From: Actinomycetota bacterium
Lineage (GTDB): Bacteria; Actinomycetota; Nitriliruptoria; Nitriliruptorales; JAHWKO01
DNA length: 64,000 nucleotides
Direction: 5' to 3'
NCBI GenBank assembly: GCA_019347675.1
Contig: JAHWKW010000017.1
Span: 1-64,000 of the forward strand
The translations under genes were made by a program, and so were the position numbers. Positions 6,877-14,467 of this stretch are shown piece after piece. Below the pieces are notes generated by a model. That model worked only from the letters and a program-made list of their open reading frames with translations. It made no database searches and had not been told where the DNA came from. Position 1 is the first letter of the stretch; each line of letters opens with the position of its first letter.

Positions 6877-8919
6877 CTAGCAGCCCTTGCCCCGCGCGCG
6901 GTTCTCGAACCCGGTCACGACCTCGTTGGCCAGCGCCGCCGTCCCGCCGTAGGCGTACTCACGGACGATCGCATCCGCGTTGTCGCACGCGTACGTCGCG
7001 ACGGCCGGATGCAGGTTGGTCTCGTCGGTCAGCAGCACCGGCCCACCGAGGCGTCCGACGTGCGGCCCACCGGCGAGGGCGTCGGCGAAGTACGGGTCGG
7101 TGGGTTCGGGGCTGAGCCCGTCACGCGACAGGGCCACGAACGTCGGGTTCGGGAAGAACCGGTTGGCGACGGCGATCGCCGTCTCGATGCGGGTCGGACC
7201 GAACAGCTTGTTCTCGTTGGGCACGCCGGCGTAGGCCCGCGCCGCCGGGCCACCCACCGCGAACGCCGGCTCGTTCGCGTGCGCGGCGATGTACGCGGTG
7301 GTGGCCGGGTGCGGGTTGTCGCCCACCGAGTACACGATCACCGCGTCCGAGTCGACGCCGGCGGCGCCGGAGGCGACCGCGTCCGGCCAGTTGTACCCGG
7401 TCGTGACGATGATCCGGTCGTGGGTGGCGTCGAGCTCCTCGGCGACCCGGATCGCGGTCTCCACGCGGGTCGTCCCAGCCAGCCGCCGGGTGGTGTAGCC
7501 CAGGTCCTGGACGGCCTGTTCGACGGCCGGGCTGATCGCCGCCGACCCGCCGAGGATGAAGACGGTCTTGCCTTCCGGCAGGACCCGCTTCAGCTCGGTC
7601 TCGGTTGTGTCGGTCAGGCGATCGCGCTCGGTCAGCAACGTGACGCCGCCCCTGGCTTCGGCCAGCGGGGCGCCGGTCAGCGCGTCGGCGTACACGAACG
7701 CACGCGCCAGGACCACCGCCTCGGCACGTTCGGGGAGCGCTGTCGGGAAGGTGTTCTGCGAGATCGCCGCGGTCGTCCCGAACCGGTCCGGGCCCCACAG
7801 CCGGAGCGCGCCCTCGATCATCCCGCAGGCCTCGCGGCCGCCGGCGTCACCGGTGGCGCGCGTGACGGCGTCTGGCTCCGGCGGCTGGTAGCGGTTGGGG
7901 ATGTTGGCGTAGTTGTCGGGCAGCTCGTGGACGATGACCGTGTGGCCGGCGACGTCATTCAGCCGCCGGACACGGTCGGTCTCGAACGCCAGCGTCGCCG
8001 CCTCGGCCGGCATGTAGAGCACCGGCATGTCGCCGTCGTGCGCCGGGTGGCTGTTGGGCGGGTCGTCGGGGTTGAGGTGCCCGAGCGCGTGACCGAACGA
8101 CAGCTGCCCCTTGGCCTTGATGCAGCGGTCGCCGGCGTGGACGTGGAACCCGTGGAACGCGTTGGTCGGGGTGATCCCGCCGACGGCCGCGGCCACCAGC
8201 ATGGAGGTCGGGTCGGTGGCGGTGGCCTCCTGGAACACGACCGTCCCGGCGTCGGCACCCGCCTTGTTCACCATCGCGACATCGATGGCGTCCCCGGTCG
8301 GCAGCGTGATGTCGGTCGGCGTCGTGCCGGGCGCGATCACCCCGCAGGCCTCGCGGGGACCGGCGTCGCCGGTCGCCAGGGTCATGGCGTCAGGACCGGG
8401 GGTCCCGCCGGAGGTGTACCGATCGGGGATGTTGGCGTAGTTGTCGCGGCCGGCGTGGACGATCACCGACCGGTTCACGACCTCGGCGACGGTGAACCGG
8501 TTGGTGGCGAAGGCGAGCGCCGCGGTGCCGTCCGCCTTGACGTACAGCACCGGCATGTCCCCGGCGTGCGCGCCGTGCTCCGTGCCACCCGGGTTGTAGT
8601 GGCCTCCGGCGGTGGTGAAGGGCCCGTCCGGGGCGGTGGGGTCGCACACCGGGTTCTCATGCACGTGGAACCCGTGGAAGGCCCCTGGGGTGATCCCACC
8701 GGTGATGGTCGCTTCGACCAGCGTCAACCCGCCCTCGACCTCGACGAAGTTGACGTGCCCGACCGGTTCCCCGGCGGCGTTGTTGAGGACCGTGGTCGCG
8801 GTCGCCCCGACCTGGCCGTGCGCCACAGGCGGTGCGGCCACCACCAAGGCGGCAGCCAGTGCAGCCGCCACCGCGAGCGCGCCCCCCCGACGCCGGCGGC
8901 CAGCAACAGATACTCCCAT
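6877..8919 (-). CDS. Exported double Cu/Zn-superoxide dismutase-like protein with cell-wall-binding repeats
   Basis: A 680-residue exported protein. Signal peptide about 1-35 (RRRRGGALAVAAALAAAL, cleavage near AHGQ). There are two tandem SodC-like domains, about 40-180 and 185-330. Both keep the metal ligands: HGFHVHE, GGHYNPGG, HGAHAGDMP, VIVHAGRDN in the first; HGFHVH, GHLNPDD, HPAHDGDMP, VIVHELPDN in the second. Residues about 345-660 are three type-2 cell-wall-binding repeats (RLWGPDRFGTTAAI, RLAGTTRVETAI, LFGPTRIETAI). SodC enzymes convert superoxide to peroxide and oxygen; the repeats would hold this one in the wall. The ATG at 8919 gives the signal peptide, whereas upstream codons do not. 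Confidence 0.85.
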   Translation of the reverse strand: MGVSVAGRRRRGGALAVAAALAAALVVAAPPVAHGQVGATATTVLNNAAGEPVGHVNFVEVEGGLTLVEATITGGITPGAFHGFHVHENPVCDPTAPDGPFTTAGGHYNPGGTEHGAHAGDMPVLYVKADGTAALAFATNRFTVAEVVNRSVIVHAGRDNYANIPDRYTSGGTPGPDAMTLATGDAGPREACGVIAPGTTPTDITLPTGDAIDVAMVNKAGADAGTVVFQEATATDPTSMLVAAAVGGITPTNAFHGFHVHAGDRCIKAKGQLSFGHALGHLNPDDPPNSHPAHDGDMPVLYMPAEAATLAFETDRVRRLNDVAGHTVIVHELPDNYANIPNRYQPPEPDAVTRATGDAGGREACGMIEGALRLWGPDRFGTTAAISQNTFPTALPERAEAVVLARAFVYADALTGAPLAEARGGVTLLTERDRLTDTTETELKRVLPEGKTVFILGGSAAISPAVEQAVQDLGYTTRRLAGTTRVETAIRVAEELDATHDRIIVTTGYNWPDAVASGAAGVDSDAVIVYSVGDNPHPATTAYIAAHANEPAFAVGGPAARAYAGVPNENKLFGPTRIETAIAVANRFFPNPTFVALSRDGLSPEPTDPYFADALAGGPHVGRLGGPVLLTDETNLHPAVATYACDNADAIVREYAYGGTAALANEVVTGFENRARGKGC

Positions 8920-9036
8920 GTGACTTCTCCCTCGCCCCACGATGGTCGTGCAGAGATTAGACCTCCGGTGCCAGGGTTGGGAACTCGGGACACCCGCCGC
9001 GCGTAGGCTGCCGCCACCACGCCCCGGGGGACGGAT

Positions 9037-9426
9037 GTGAGCCACCACGTCCTGGTCGTCGACGACGATACGAGCGTGCGCCTGGTGCTCGGCATCCAGA
9101 TGCGTGCGGAAGGGTGGCGGGTCCGGGAAGCCGACACCGCCGAGCAGGCCGCTGCGATCCTGCGGGAAGAGGACGTTGACGCGGTCGTCCTCGATCACCG
9201 CCTGCCTGGCGCGTGGGGTCTGCGCACCTCCACGCACCTGCGCGAGCAGGGCTTCGACGGCCCGATCGTGATCTTCACCGGGAACCTCGACGCGGCGGTG
9301 CGGGCCGAGGCCGCCGAGCTCGACCTCCCGGTGGTCGAGAAACCCGACTCGTCACAGGTCGTCGACCTGCTCCGCGACGCCCTCGGTGGCCCGCAACGGG
9401 GGCGCCGCCAGCGACGCCGCCGGTAG
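9037..9426 (+). CDS. Stand-alone response-regulator receiver domain
   Basis: A 129-residue single-domain CheY-like protein. The acidic pocket is in VVDDD (residues 7-11), the phospho-acceptor is Asp53 in VVLDHRLPG, the switch residue is the Thr of IFTGN and the invariant Lys is in VEKPD. There is no output domain; the last 15 residues are an Arg-rich tail. Family members receive a phosphoryl group from a histidine kinase and act by protein contact. No kinase gene is nearby, so the partner is unknown. Translation starts at GTG 9037, since the VLVVDDD strand needs that N-terminus. It is transcribed divergently from the SOD-fusion gene. Confidence 0.85.
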   Translation: MSHHVLVVDDDTSVRLVLGIQMRAEGWRVREADTAEQAAAILREEDVDAVVLDHRLPGAWGLRTSTHLREQGFDGPIVIFTGNLDAAVRAEAAELDLPVVEKPDSSQVVDLLRDALGGPQRGRRQRRRR

Positions 9427-9485
9427 GCCGCGTCCCGCAGGTACGCTGCGGGGCCGAAGCGCCTGCTTCCAGGAGCACCGTGACC

Positions 9486-10679
9486 ATGCGCGAAGCCGTG
9501 ATCGTCGAGGCCGTCCGCACCCCCCAGGCCCGTGGCAAGCCGGACGGCAGCCTGCACCACGTTCACCCGGCCGATCTGCTCGCAGAGACGTTGCGTGGCC
9601 TGGTCGACCGGGCGGGGATCGACCCGCGCGAGGTCGACGACGTGATCGCCGGCTGCGTGTCGCAGGCCGGCGAGCAGACGTACAACATCGCCCGCAACGC
9701 GGTCCTGGCCGCCGGCTTCCCCGACACGGTCCCCGCCACCACGGTCGACCGCCAGTGCGGTTCGTCGCAGCAGGCGGCTCACTTCGCCGCGCAAGGGGTG
9801 ATGGCCGGGGCCTACGACGTGGCGATCGCGTGCGGGGTCGAGTCGATGAGCCGGGTTCCGATGGGGTCGTCGCTGGCCGGGAAGAACCCGTTCGGGTCGA
9901 AGCTGTTCGAGCGGTACCCGGAGGGGCTGGTTCCCCAGGGGATCTCGGCCGAGCTGATCGCCGCCCGTTGGGGGTTGTCCCGCGACGCGCTCGACGAGCT
10001 TGCGCTGCGCTCACACCGGCGCGCCGCTGCCGCCGCCGGCGACGGCCGGTTCGACCGCGAGATCCTCCCGATCAAAGCCGTGCAGGACGACGGCTCGATC
10101 GCGGAGGTCACCACCGACGAGGGAATCCGGCCCGACACGTCACGGGAGGCGCTGGCGGACCTGCGCCCCGCCTTCTACGACGAGTCGCTCGCCGAGCGCT
10201 TCCCCCAGATCCGGTGGGTGATCACCGCCGGGAACGCCTCGCAGATCTCGGATGGGGCCGCGGCGGTGCTGATCGCCACCCCGGACAAGGCCGAGCAGCT
10301 GGGTCTGGAGCCCATGGCCCGGTTCCACACGTTCGCGCTCGCCGGCGACGACCCGATCCTGATGCTCACCGGCGTGATCCCCGCGACCCGCAAGGCGTTG
10401 CAGCGCGCTGGGCTGACCGTCGACGACATCGACCTGTTCGAGGTCAACGAGGCGTTCGCCCCGGTCGTGCTCGCCTGGGCCGAGGAGCTGGGAACCGACC
10501 TCGACCGCGTCAACGTCAACGGTGGCGCGATCGCGCTCGGGCACCCGCTGGGCGCCTCAGGCGCGCGGCTGCTGACCACCCTGGTGCATGCGATGCGAGC
10601 CCGCGGCGCCCGCTTCGGCTTGCAGACCATGTGCGAGGGCGGCGGGCTCGCCAACGCCACCGTCCTGGAGCGTCTGTAG
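9486..10679 (+). CDS. Acetyl-CoA C-acetyltransferase (thiolase)
   Basis: A 397-residue thiolase of normal family length. It condenses two acetyl-CoA, or cleaves 3-ketoacyl-CoA, in the cytoplasm. The nucleophilic Cys is in DRQCGSSQQAAH (near residue 89), the His is in GGAIALGHPLGASGARL and the second Cys is in QTMCEGGG. Asn-Glu-Ala-Phe (EVNEAFAP) completes the set. It starts at ATG 9486, though GTG 9480, closer to the AGGAG, is also possible. No beta-oxidation partners are adjacent, so the direction of the pathway is not evident from context. A small membrane zinc-ribbon gene follows after 3 bases. Confidence 0.93.
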   Translation: MREAVIVEAVRTPQARGKPDGSLHHVHPADLLAETLRGLVDRAGIDPREVDDVIAGCVSQAGEQTYNIARNAVLAAGFPDTVPATTVDRQCGSSQQAAHFAAQGVMAGAYDVAIACGVESMSRVPMGSSLAGKNPFGSKLFERYPEGLVPQGISAELIAARWGLSRDALDELALRSHRRAAAAAGDGRFDREILPIKAVQDDGSIAEVTTDEGIRPDTSREALADLRPAFYDESLAERFPQIRWVITAGNASQISDGAAAVLIATPDKAEQLGLEPMARFHTFALAGDDPILMLTGVIPATRKALQRAGLTVDDIDLFEVNEAFAPVVLAWAEELGTDLDRVNVNGGAIALGHPLGASGARLLTTLVHAMRARGARFGLQTMCEGGGLANATVLERL

Positions 10680-10682
10680 GCA

Positions 10683-10994
10683 GTGATGGTTGTCTGGATC
10701 GTGCTCGGCCTCGCGGCGATCGTCGTGGCGGTCGTGTTCGGGGCCAAGTGGGTCCTTGCCCCGCTGTTGGGCGTCGCGATCTACAGGGCCGGAACGTCGA
10801 TGCTGCGTGGGATGGCGGCCGGCGCCGGCGCCGCCGACCCCGCTCCGCAGCCTGCAGTCGGACGCGGGGAACGCACCCTGTACTGGTGCGCGCAGTGCGG
10901 CGCGGAGCTGCTGCTGGTGATGCGGGGCGCCGCCACCTCCCCCCGCCACTGTGGGGAGCGGATGCACGAGCGCGTCGAGCTGGTCCGCGAGTGA
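10683..10994 (+). CDS. Small membrane protein with zinc-ribbon-like motif
   Basis: A 103-residue protein. Residues 1-34 form a transmembrane helix (VWIVLGLAAIVVAVVFGA). The C-terminal half carries WCAQCGAELLL and later RHCGERM, a C-x2-C...C pattern that could bind zinc as a short ribbon, though only three Cys plus His are visible. It lies 3 bases after the thiolase stop and is probably co-transcribed. GTG 10683 or ATG 10686 are both usable starts. The function is unknown. Confidence 0.6.
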   Translation: MMVVWIVLGLAAIVVAVVFGAKWVLAPLLGVAIYRAGTSMLRGMAAGAGAADPAPQPAVGRGERTLYWCAQCGAELLLVMRGAATSPRHCGERMHERVELVRE

Positions 10995-11147
10995 GTCGCA
11001 GCCAGTGGGCGACTGCCTGATCAGTTCAAGATGCCCACAGATTGTGGATGAACGCGGTGGACAACCCCGGCGCGGGACGACATCCGTGTGCTTCGTTATC
11101 CCCAGGACGTGGATCGACGTGGGGAAGAACCACACCCGTGCAACTCG

Positions 11148-11396
11148 TCATCGCCACTGGGTGAGGAAGCCGAAGCCGACCGCCATCAACGCGAACCCGG
11201 CGACCAGCCCGAGGTTGCCGTCCCACAGGACGTTCGGCACGTACGTCACAATCACCACCACGACGCCGAGGACCAGCAGCGACACCCCGACCGTGGGCAC
11301 CCACGGCGGGCTGGGCTTGGGCTTGACGGGCGGGCCGGCTGCTTTGCTCGGCCGCGGCCTGGCCTTACCCTTCCTGCGATGTCGACTCTCAGGCAC
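11148..11396 (-). CDS. crgA: Cell division protein CrgA
   Basis: An 82-residue protein with the CrgA layout: a basic Lys/Arg/Pro-rich cytoplasmic N-terminus (residues 1-30), PPWVP, a first transmembrane helix (VSLLVLGVVVVIVTYV), then the signature LWDGNLGLVAGFALMAVGF and GFLTQWR at the C-terminus. CrgA is a small integral-membrane divisome protein of Actinobacteria that bridges FtsZ, FtsQ/FtsI and peptidoglycan synthesis. It starts at GTG 11396; the frame upstream is not CrgA-like. It is divergent from the sortase gene. In many actinobacteria crgA lies near the pknB cluster, as here (about 20 kb away). Confidence 0.9.
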   Translation of the reverse strand: MPESRHRRKGKARPRPSKAAGPPVKPKPSPPWVPTVGVSLLVLGVVVVIVTYVPNVLWDGNLGLVAGFALMAVGFGFLTQWR

Positions 11397-11465
11397 GATC
11401 CGGTCCAGATGCGTCGGTCGGCGGCCGATGGTACCGATACGGCTGCACCCCACCGCCGCGGAGTA

Positions 11466-12128
11466 ATGGTGTCCAAGGTCCTGCGTGCGGTCGGATGGCT
11501 GCTCATCGCCACCGGCGCGGTCATCCTGCTCTACATGGTCTACCTGCTGTTGTGGACCAACCGCAGCGCCGACGCGTCGCAGCGTGAGCTGCTCGACCAG
11601 TGGGAGGTCTCGTACGGCGCGCTGGACGGCGACCCCGCCGCGCCGGCCGAACCCGCCGCACCGGCCGACCCGGGACCGGTCGACCCTGGCGGCGCCTACG
11701 CCGCGATGTGGTTCGAGCGGCCGGGGAACGACACTGCGCCCGTCCGCGACGGCGTGCTGTTCGTGGTGGAGGGGACCAGCCTGGAGGTCCTCAAACGCGG
11801 TCCCGGTCACTACACCGACACGGCTGCGCCAGGCGAGTCCGGCAACTTCGCGGTGAGCGGACACCGCACCACCTACGGCGCGCCGTTCTACCACCAGGAC
11901 CAGTTGCAGCCAGGAGACGAGATCCACGTCGTGGACCGCGAGCGGCGCGAGTGGGTGTACGTCGTGCGCCGTTCGCAGGTGGTCGCGCCCACCGCGATGT
12001 GGGTGATCGGCCGCGACCCGCTGGGGACGGGGCAGCCGACCATGACGCTGACCACCTGTCATCCACGGTTCAGCGCCGCCCAACGGCTGGTGACCTTCGC
12101 CGAGCTCCGCCCGGAGCCCACGACGTGA
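11466..12128 (+). CDS. Class E sortase
   Basis: A 220-residue membrane-anchored transpeptidase. One N-terminal transmembrane helix (WLLIATGAVILLYMVYLLL) is followed by a Pro/Ala linker and a sortase domain. The catalytic His is in FAVSGHRTTYGAPF and the Cys is in TMTLTTCHPRFSAAQRL, the class E form, with a downstream Arg that fits. Sortases cleave LPxTG-like signals and attach proteins to peptidoglycan; a candidate substrate ending in LPRTGG lies at 22472-24199. The stop overlaps the GTG of the next gene by 4 bp, so the three downstream genes form a coupled unit. Confidence 0.9.
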   Translation: MVSKVLRAVGWLLIATGAVILLYMVYLLLWTNRSADASQRELLDQWEVSYGALDGDPAAPAEPAAPADPGPVDPGGAYAAMWFERPGNDTAPVRDGVLFVVEGTSLEVLKRGPGHYTDTAAPGESGNFAVSGHRTTYGAPFYHQDQLQPGDEIHVVDRERREWVYVVRRSQVVAPTAMWVIGRDPLGTGQPTMTLTTCHPRFSAAQRLVTFAELRPEPTT

Positions 12129-12286
12129 CCGGCGGCCGGTTGCCGACAGCCGTGAAGGTGCTGCTGGGTCTGGCGCTGGCGGCGGTGGCGATCGTGGTCC
12201 TCTTCACGTGGGTGTTCCCGTGGGTCGAGCAGCGCATGGAGGATCCCACCCTCGAGACCGGCGCGACCGGCACCTGGTCGAGGTGA
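12125..12286 (+). CDS. Small single-span membrane protein coupled to sortase
   Basis: A 53-residue protein with one transmembrane helix (VKVLLGLALAAVAIVVLFTW) and a short charged tail. It starts at GTG 12125 inside the sortase stop, and its own stop overlaps the GTG of the next gene. Two 4-bp overlaps in a row support it as a real gene despite its size. It has no recognised family. Its position suggests a partner of the sortase or of the BrkB-family protein. Confidence 0.6.
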   Translation: MTGGRLPTAVKVLLGLALAAVAIVVLFTWVFPWVEQRMEDPTLETGATGTWSR

Positions 12287-13230
12287 CCTCTGGCGCCGAT
12301 CGAGCGGAGCAGCGGCCTGCCGACCGCTCGGATGTCGGCGCCGATGAGCGGCTCGACGACCGCTCGGACGTCGCCGGCATGGCCGCGCGGACGGCGCAGC
12401 GGCTACCCGACCCGGTGGGGCGGGTCACGCTCGACGCGGTCGCGCATCTCCACGGCACCCGCTTCGTCGGATTGGTGGCCGAGGTCGCGTTCTTCGCCGC
12501 GGCGGGCCTGATCCCGCTCGTCGTCGCGGCGCTGGCGTTGATCGGGGGGTTGGACTGGCTCATCGGGGCCAGCACGGCCGCGCAGGTCATGGACAACCTG
12601 CGGACGGCGATCGTCTCGACCTTCGACCGAGACGTCGCCAACGCGGGCGTCGCGGCCGTGTCCCGCTTGTTCGACGGCAACGCGGTGATGCTCCTGTACC
12701 CGCTGGGCGTGGCGATCGCGCTGTCGTCGCGCGGGTTCACCGGCGCGATGCGCGGCATCACGACCCTGTACGGAACGGCCGAACGCCGTGACCTTTGGCG
12801 CGACGCTCTGGCCACGGTGGTCTTCACGTTGGCAGCCGCGCTCCTGGCGGCCCTGGCGATCCTCGGCATGCTCCTGCGCCCCATCGAAGGCGAAGGATTC
12901 GCGCGGATGTACTCGTTGGGCCGGTGGATCGCCGTCCCGGCCGGGTCGTTGGCGTGGATCACCACGCTGTACCACTACGCCCGCGGCTGGGACCGTCCGT
13001 GGCGAGCCGAGCTACCGGGCGCGGCCGTGGCCAGCGCAGGCCTGGTGGTGTCCGGCCTGGTCTACGGCGCCTACATGCGGGCCACGCCGTCGCTGGGGCT
13101 GGGATCGTTCCTGGGCCTCGTCCTCGGGGGCGCGGTCGCGACGTTCACGCTGTTGTTCTTCCTGGCCGCCTCGATCATCGTGGGCGGGGCGGTGAACGCC
13201 CGGCGGGACGCCCCGTCCCACGCCGACTGA
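12283..13230 (+). CDS. YihY/virulence factor BrkB family membrane protein
   Basis: A 315-residue protein. An acidic N-terminal tail of about 40 residues precedes a domain of about six transmembrane helices with YihY/BrkB features: HGTRFVGLVAEVAFFAAAGLIPL at the start, LLYPLGVAIALSSRGFTG and YARGWDRPWRAELPGA in the middle. The family was once thought to be ribonuclease BN, an idea since abandoned; the molecular role remains unclear. It starts at GTG 12283, overlapping the previous stop. It converges with the polyprenyl synthase gene. Confidence 0.85.
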   Translation: MTSGADRAEQRPADRSDVGADERLDDRSDVAGMAARTAQRLPDPVGRVTLDAVAHLHGTRFVGLVAEVAFFAAAGLIPLVVAALALIGGLDWLIGASTAAQVMDNLRTAIVSTFDRDVANAGVAAVSRLFDGNAVMLLYPLGVAIALSSRGFTGAMRGITTLYGTAERRDLWRDALATVVFTLAAALLAALAILGMLLRPIEGEGFARMYSLGRWIAVPAGSLAWITTLYHYARGWDRPWRAELPGAAVASAGLVVSGLVYGAYMRATPSLGLGSFLGLVLGGAVATFTLLFFLAASIIVGGAVNARRDAPSHAD

Positions 13231-13273
13231 CGCCGGCGGGCCAAACCAAGGTCCCAAGCGTCAGTGGTGGCCA

Positions 13274-14350
13274 CTACCGGCGGCGTTCGACCAGGACGGC
13301 CGCTAGCTCGTGCAGCAGGCGTCGCTCGTCGGGTGCGATCGGCGACGCGTCGATCGCGGTCCTGGCCTCGGCGGCGAGCTGGCCCACCTTGGCTTCGGTG
13401 GCGGCCAGCCCACCTGAGCTCGAGATGAGGTCGCGGAGCTGGTCCGCTTCGGCGGCGGTGAGATCCGGTTTGCCGAACACGGACTCGAACCGACTCCGCT
13501 GGTCGTCTCGCAGGCGCTGCATGGTGAGAGCGACCAGCAACGTGCGTTTGCCCTGGGCGAGATCCGAACGGGCCGACTTGCCGGTCTCGACCTCCGACCC
13601 GAAGACGCCGAGGATGTCGTCGCGCAGCTGGAAGGCTTCGCCCAGTGGCACGCCAGCGGCCCGGAGCGCCCGCGAGACCGGCCCCTCGCCGGCCGCGAGG
13701 ATGGCTCCGATCTCCAGCGGTCGCGCCACCGAGTACCGGCCGGACTTGTAGCTGGCGATCGCCAGCGCCGCTGCGGGTGAGGCCTGCTGGTCGTGTGCGG
13801 CGACCAGATCGAGGAACTGCCCGGCGCTCAGCTCCTCGCGCATCGCGGTGAACGAGCGCAGGGCGGCGACGAACCGTTGGGGGGGGACGTCGGCGGCGGC
13901 CTCGGCGAACAGCTCGTCGGCGAGGACGAACGCGAGGTCACCGAGGAGCAGCGCGGCGGACGCGCCGAACGCCTCAGCGCGTCCGGCCCACCCGGCGTCG
14001 CGGTGGCGGTCGGCGAAGGCGACGTGGGCGGTCGGCCGTCCCCGTCGGGTGGCGGCGGCATCCACCAGGTCGTCGTGCACGAGCGCGGAGGTGTGCAGCA
14101 GCTCGACTCCCAGGGCCGGGCCCAGGGCCGGCGTGATGTCGGCTCCGCCCGCCGCCCGGAACCCCACCAGGAGCAGGACAGGACGCAGCCGCTTCCCCCC
14201 GCCGTTGACGAACGCGCGCAGCTCCTCGCTCAGCGGTCGCAGGTCGGAGTGCAGTCCCACCAGCCGTTGGTCGATCCGCGCCATCGCCCCACACAGCTCG
14301 CGGTCGAAACGGGAGCGCACCTCATCGAGGTCGGCCGGCAACTGCGCCAT
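13274..14350 (-). CDS. Polyprenyl (geranylgeranyl-type) diphosphate synthase
   Basis: A 358-residue trans-isoprenyl diphosphate synthase that elongates allylic diphosphates with isopentenyl diphosphate. GGGKRLRP binds pyrophosphate. The first Asp-rich motif is LVHDDLVDAAATRRGRP (DDxxD) and the second is FQLRDDILGVFG. Two small residues near the first motif (HTSA) suggest a C20 or longer product. ATG 14350 is preferred over 14380 because AQLPADLDEVR starts the usual first helix. It is divergent from the adenylating-enzyme-like gene. No carotenoid or menaquinone genes are adjacent. Confidence 0.92.
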   Translation of the reverse strand: MAQLPADLDEVRSRFDRELCGAMARIDQRLVGLHSDLRPLSEELRAFVNGGGKRLRPVLLLVGFRAAGGADITPALGPALGVELLHTSALVHDDLVDAAATRRGRPTAHVAFADRHRDAGWAGRAEAFGASAALLLGDLAFVLADELFAEAAADVPPQRFVAALRSFTAMREELSAGQFLDLVAAHDQQASPAAALAIASYKSGRYSVARPLEIGAILAAGEGPVSRALRAAGVPLGEAFQLRDDILGVFGSEVETGKSARSDLAQGKRTLLVALTMQRLRDDQRSRFESVFGKPDLTAAEADQLRDLISSSGGLAATEAKVGQLAAEARTAIDASPIAPDERRLLHELAAVLVERRR

Positions 14351-14467
14351 GCGGGCCAGTATGGCGCACCGCCGCGGCACCCATAGACGCTTCTGCGCTG
14401 CTCGTTACACTCCTCGTGCCGCTGTCTGTCGGCCGCGTACGGCGCCGAGTCCACTCCGAGGAGCGAA

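Noticed and set aside
6820-9006. 728-codon plus-strand frame
   Set aside because: Antisense to the SOD/cell-wall-binding gene; Arg/Gly/Val-rich without any domain, whereas the minus-strand frame has signal peptide and metal motifs.
9386-11020. 544-codon plus-strand frame overlapping the thiolase
   Set aside because: A shifted frame over the thiolase, extremely Arg-rich, with no motif; the thiolase frame is complete.
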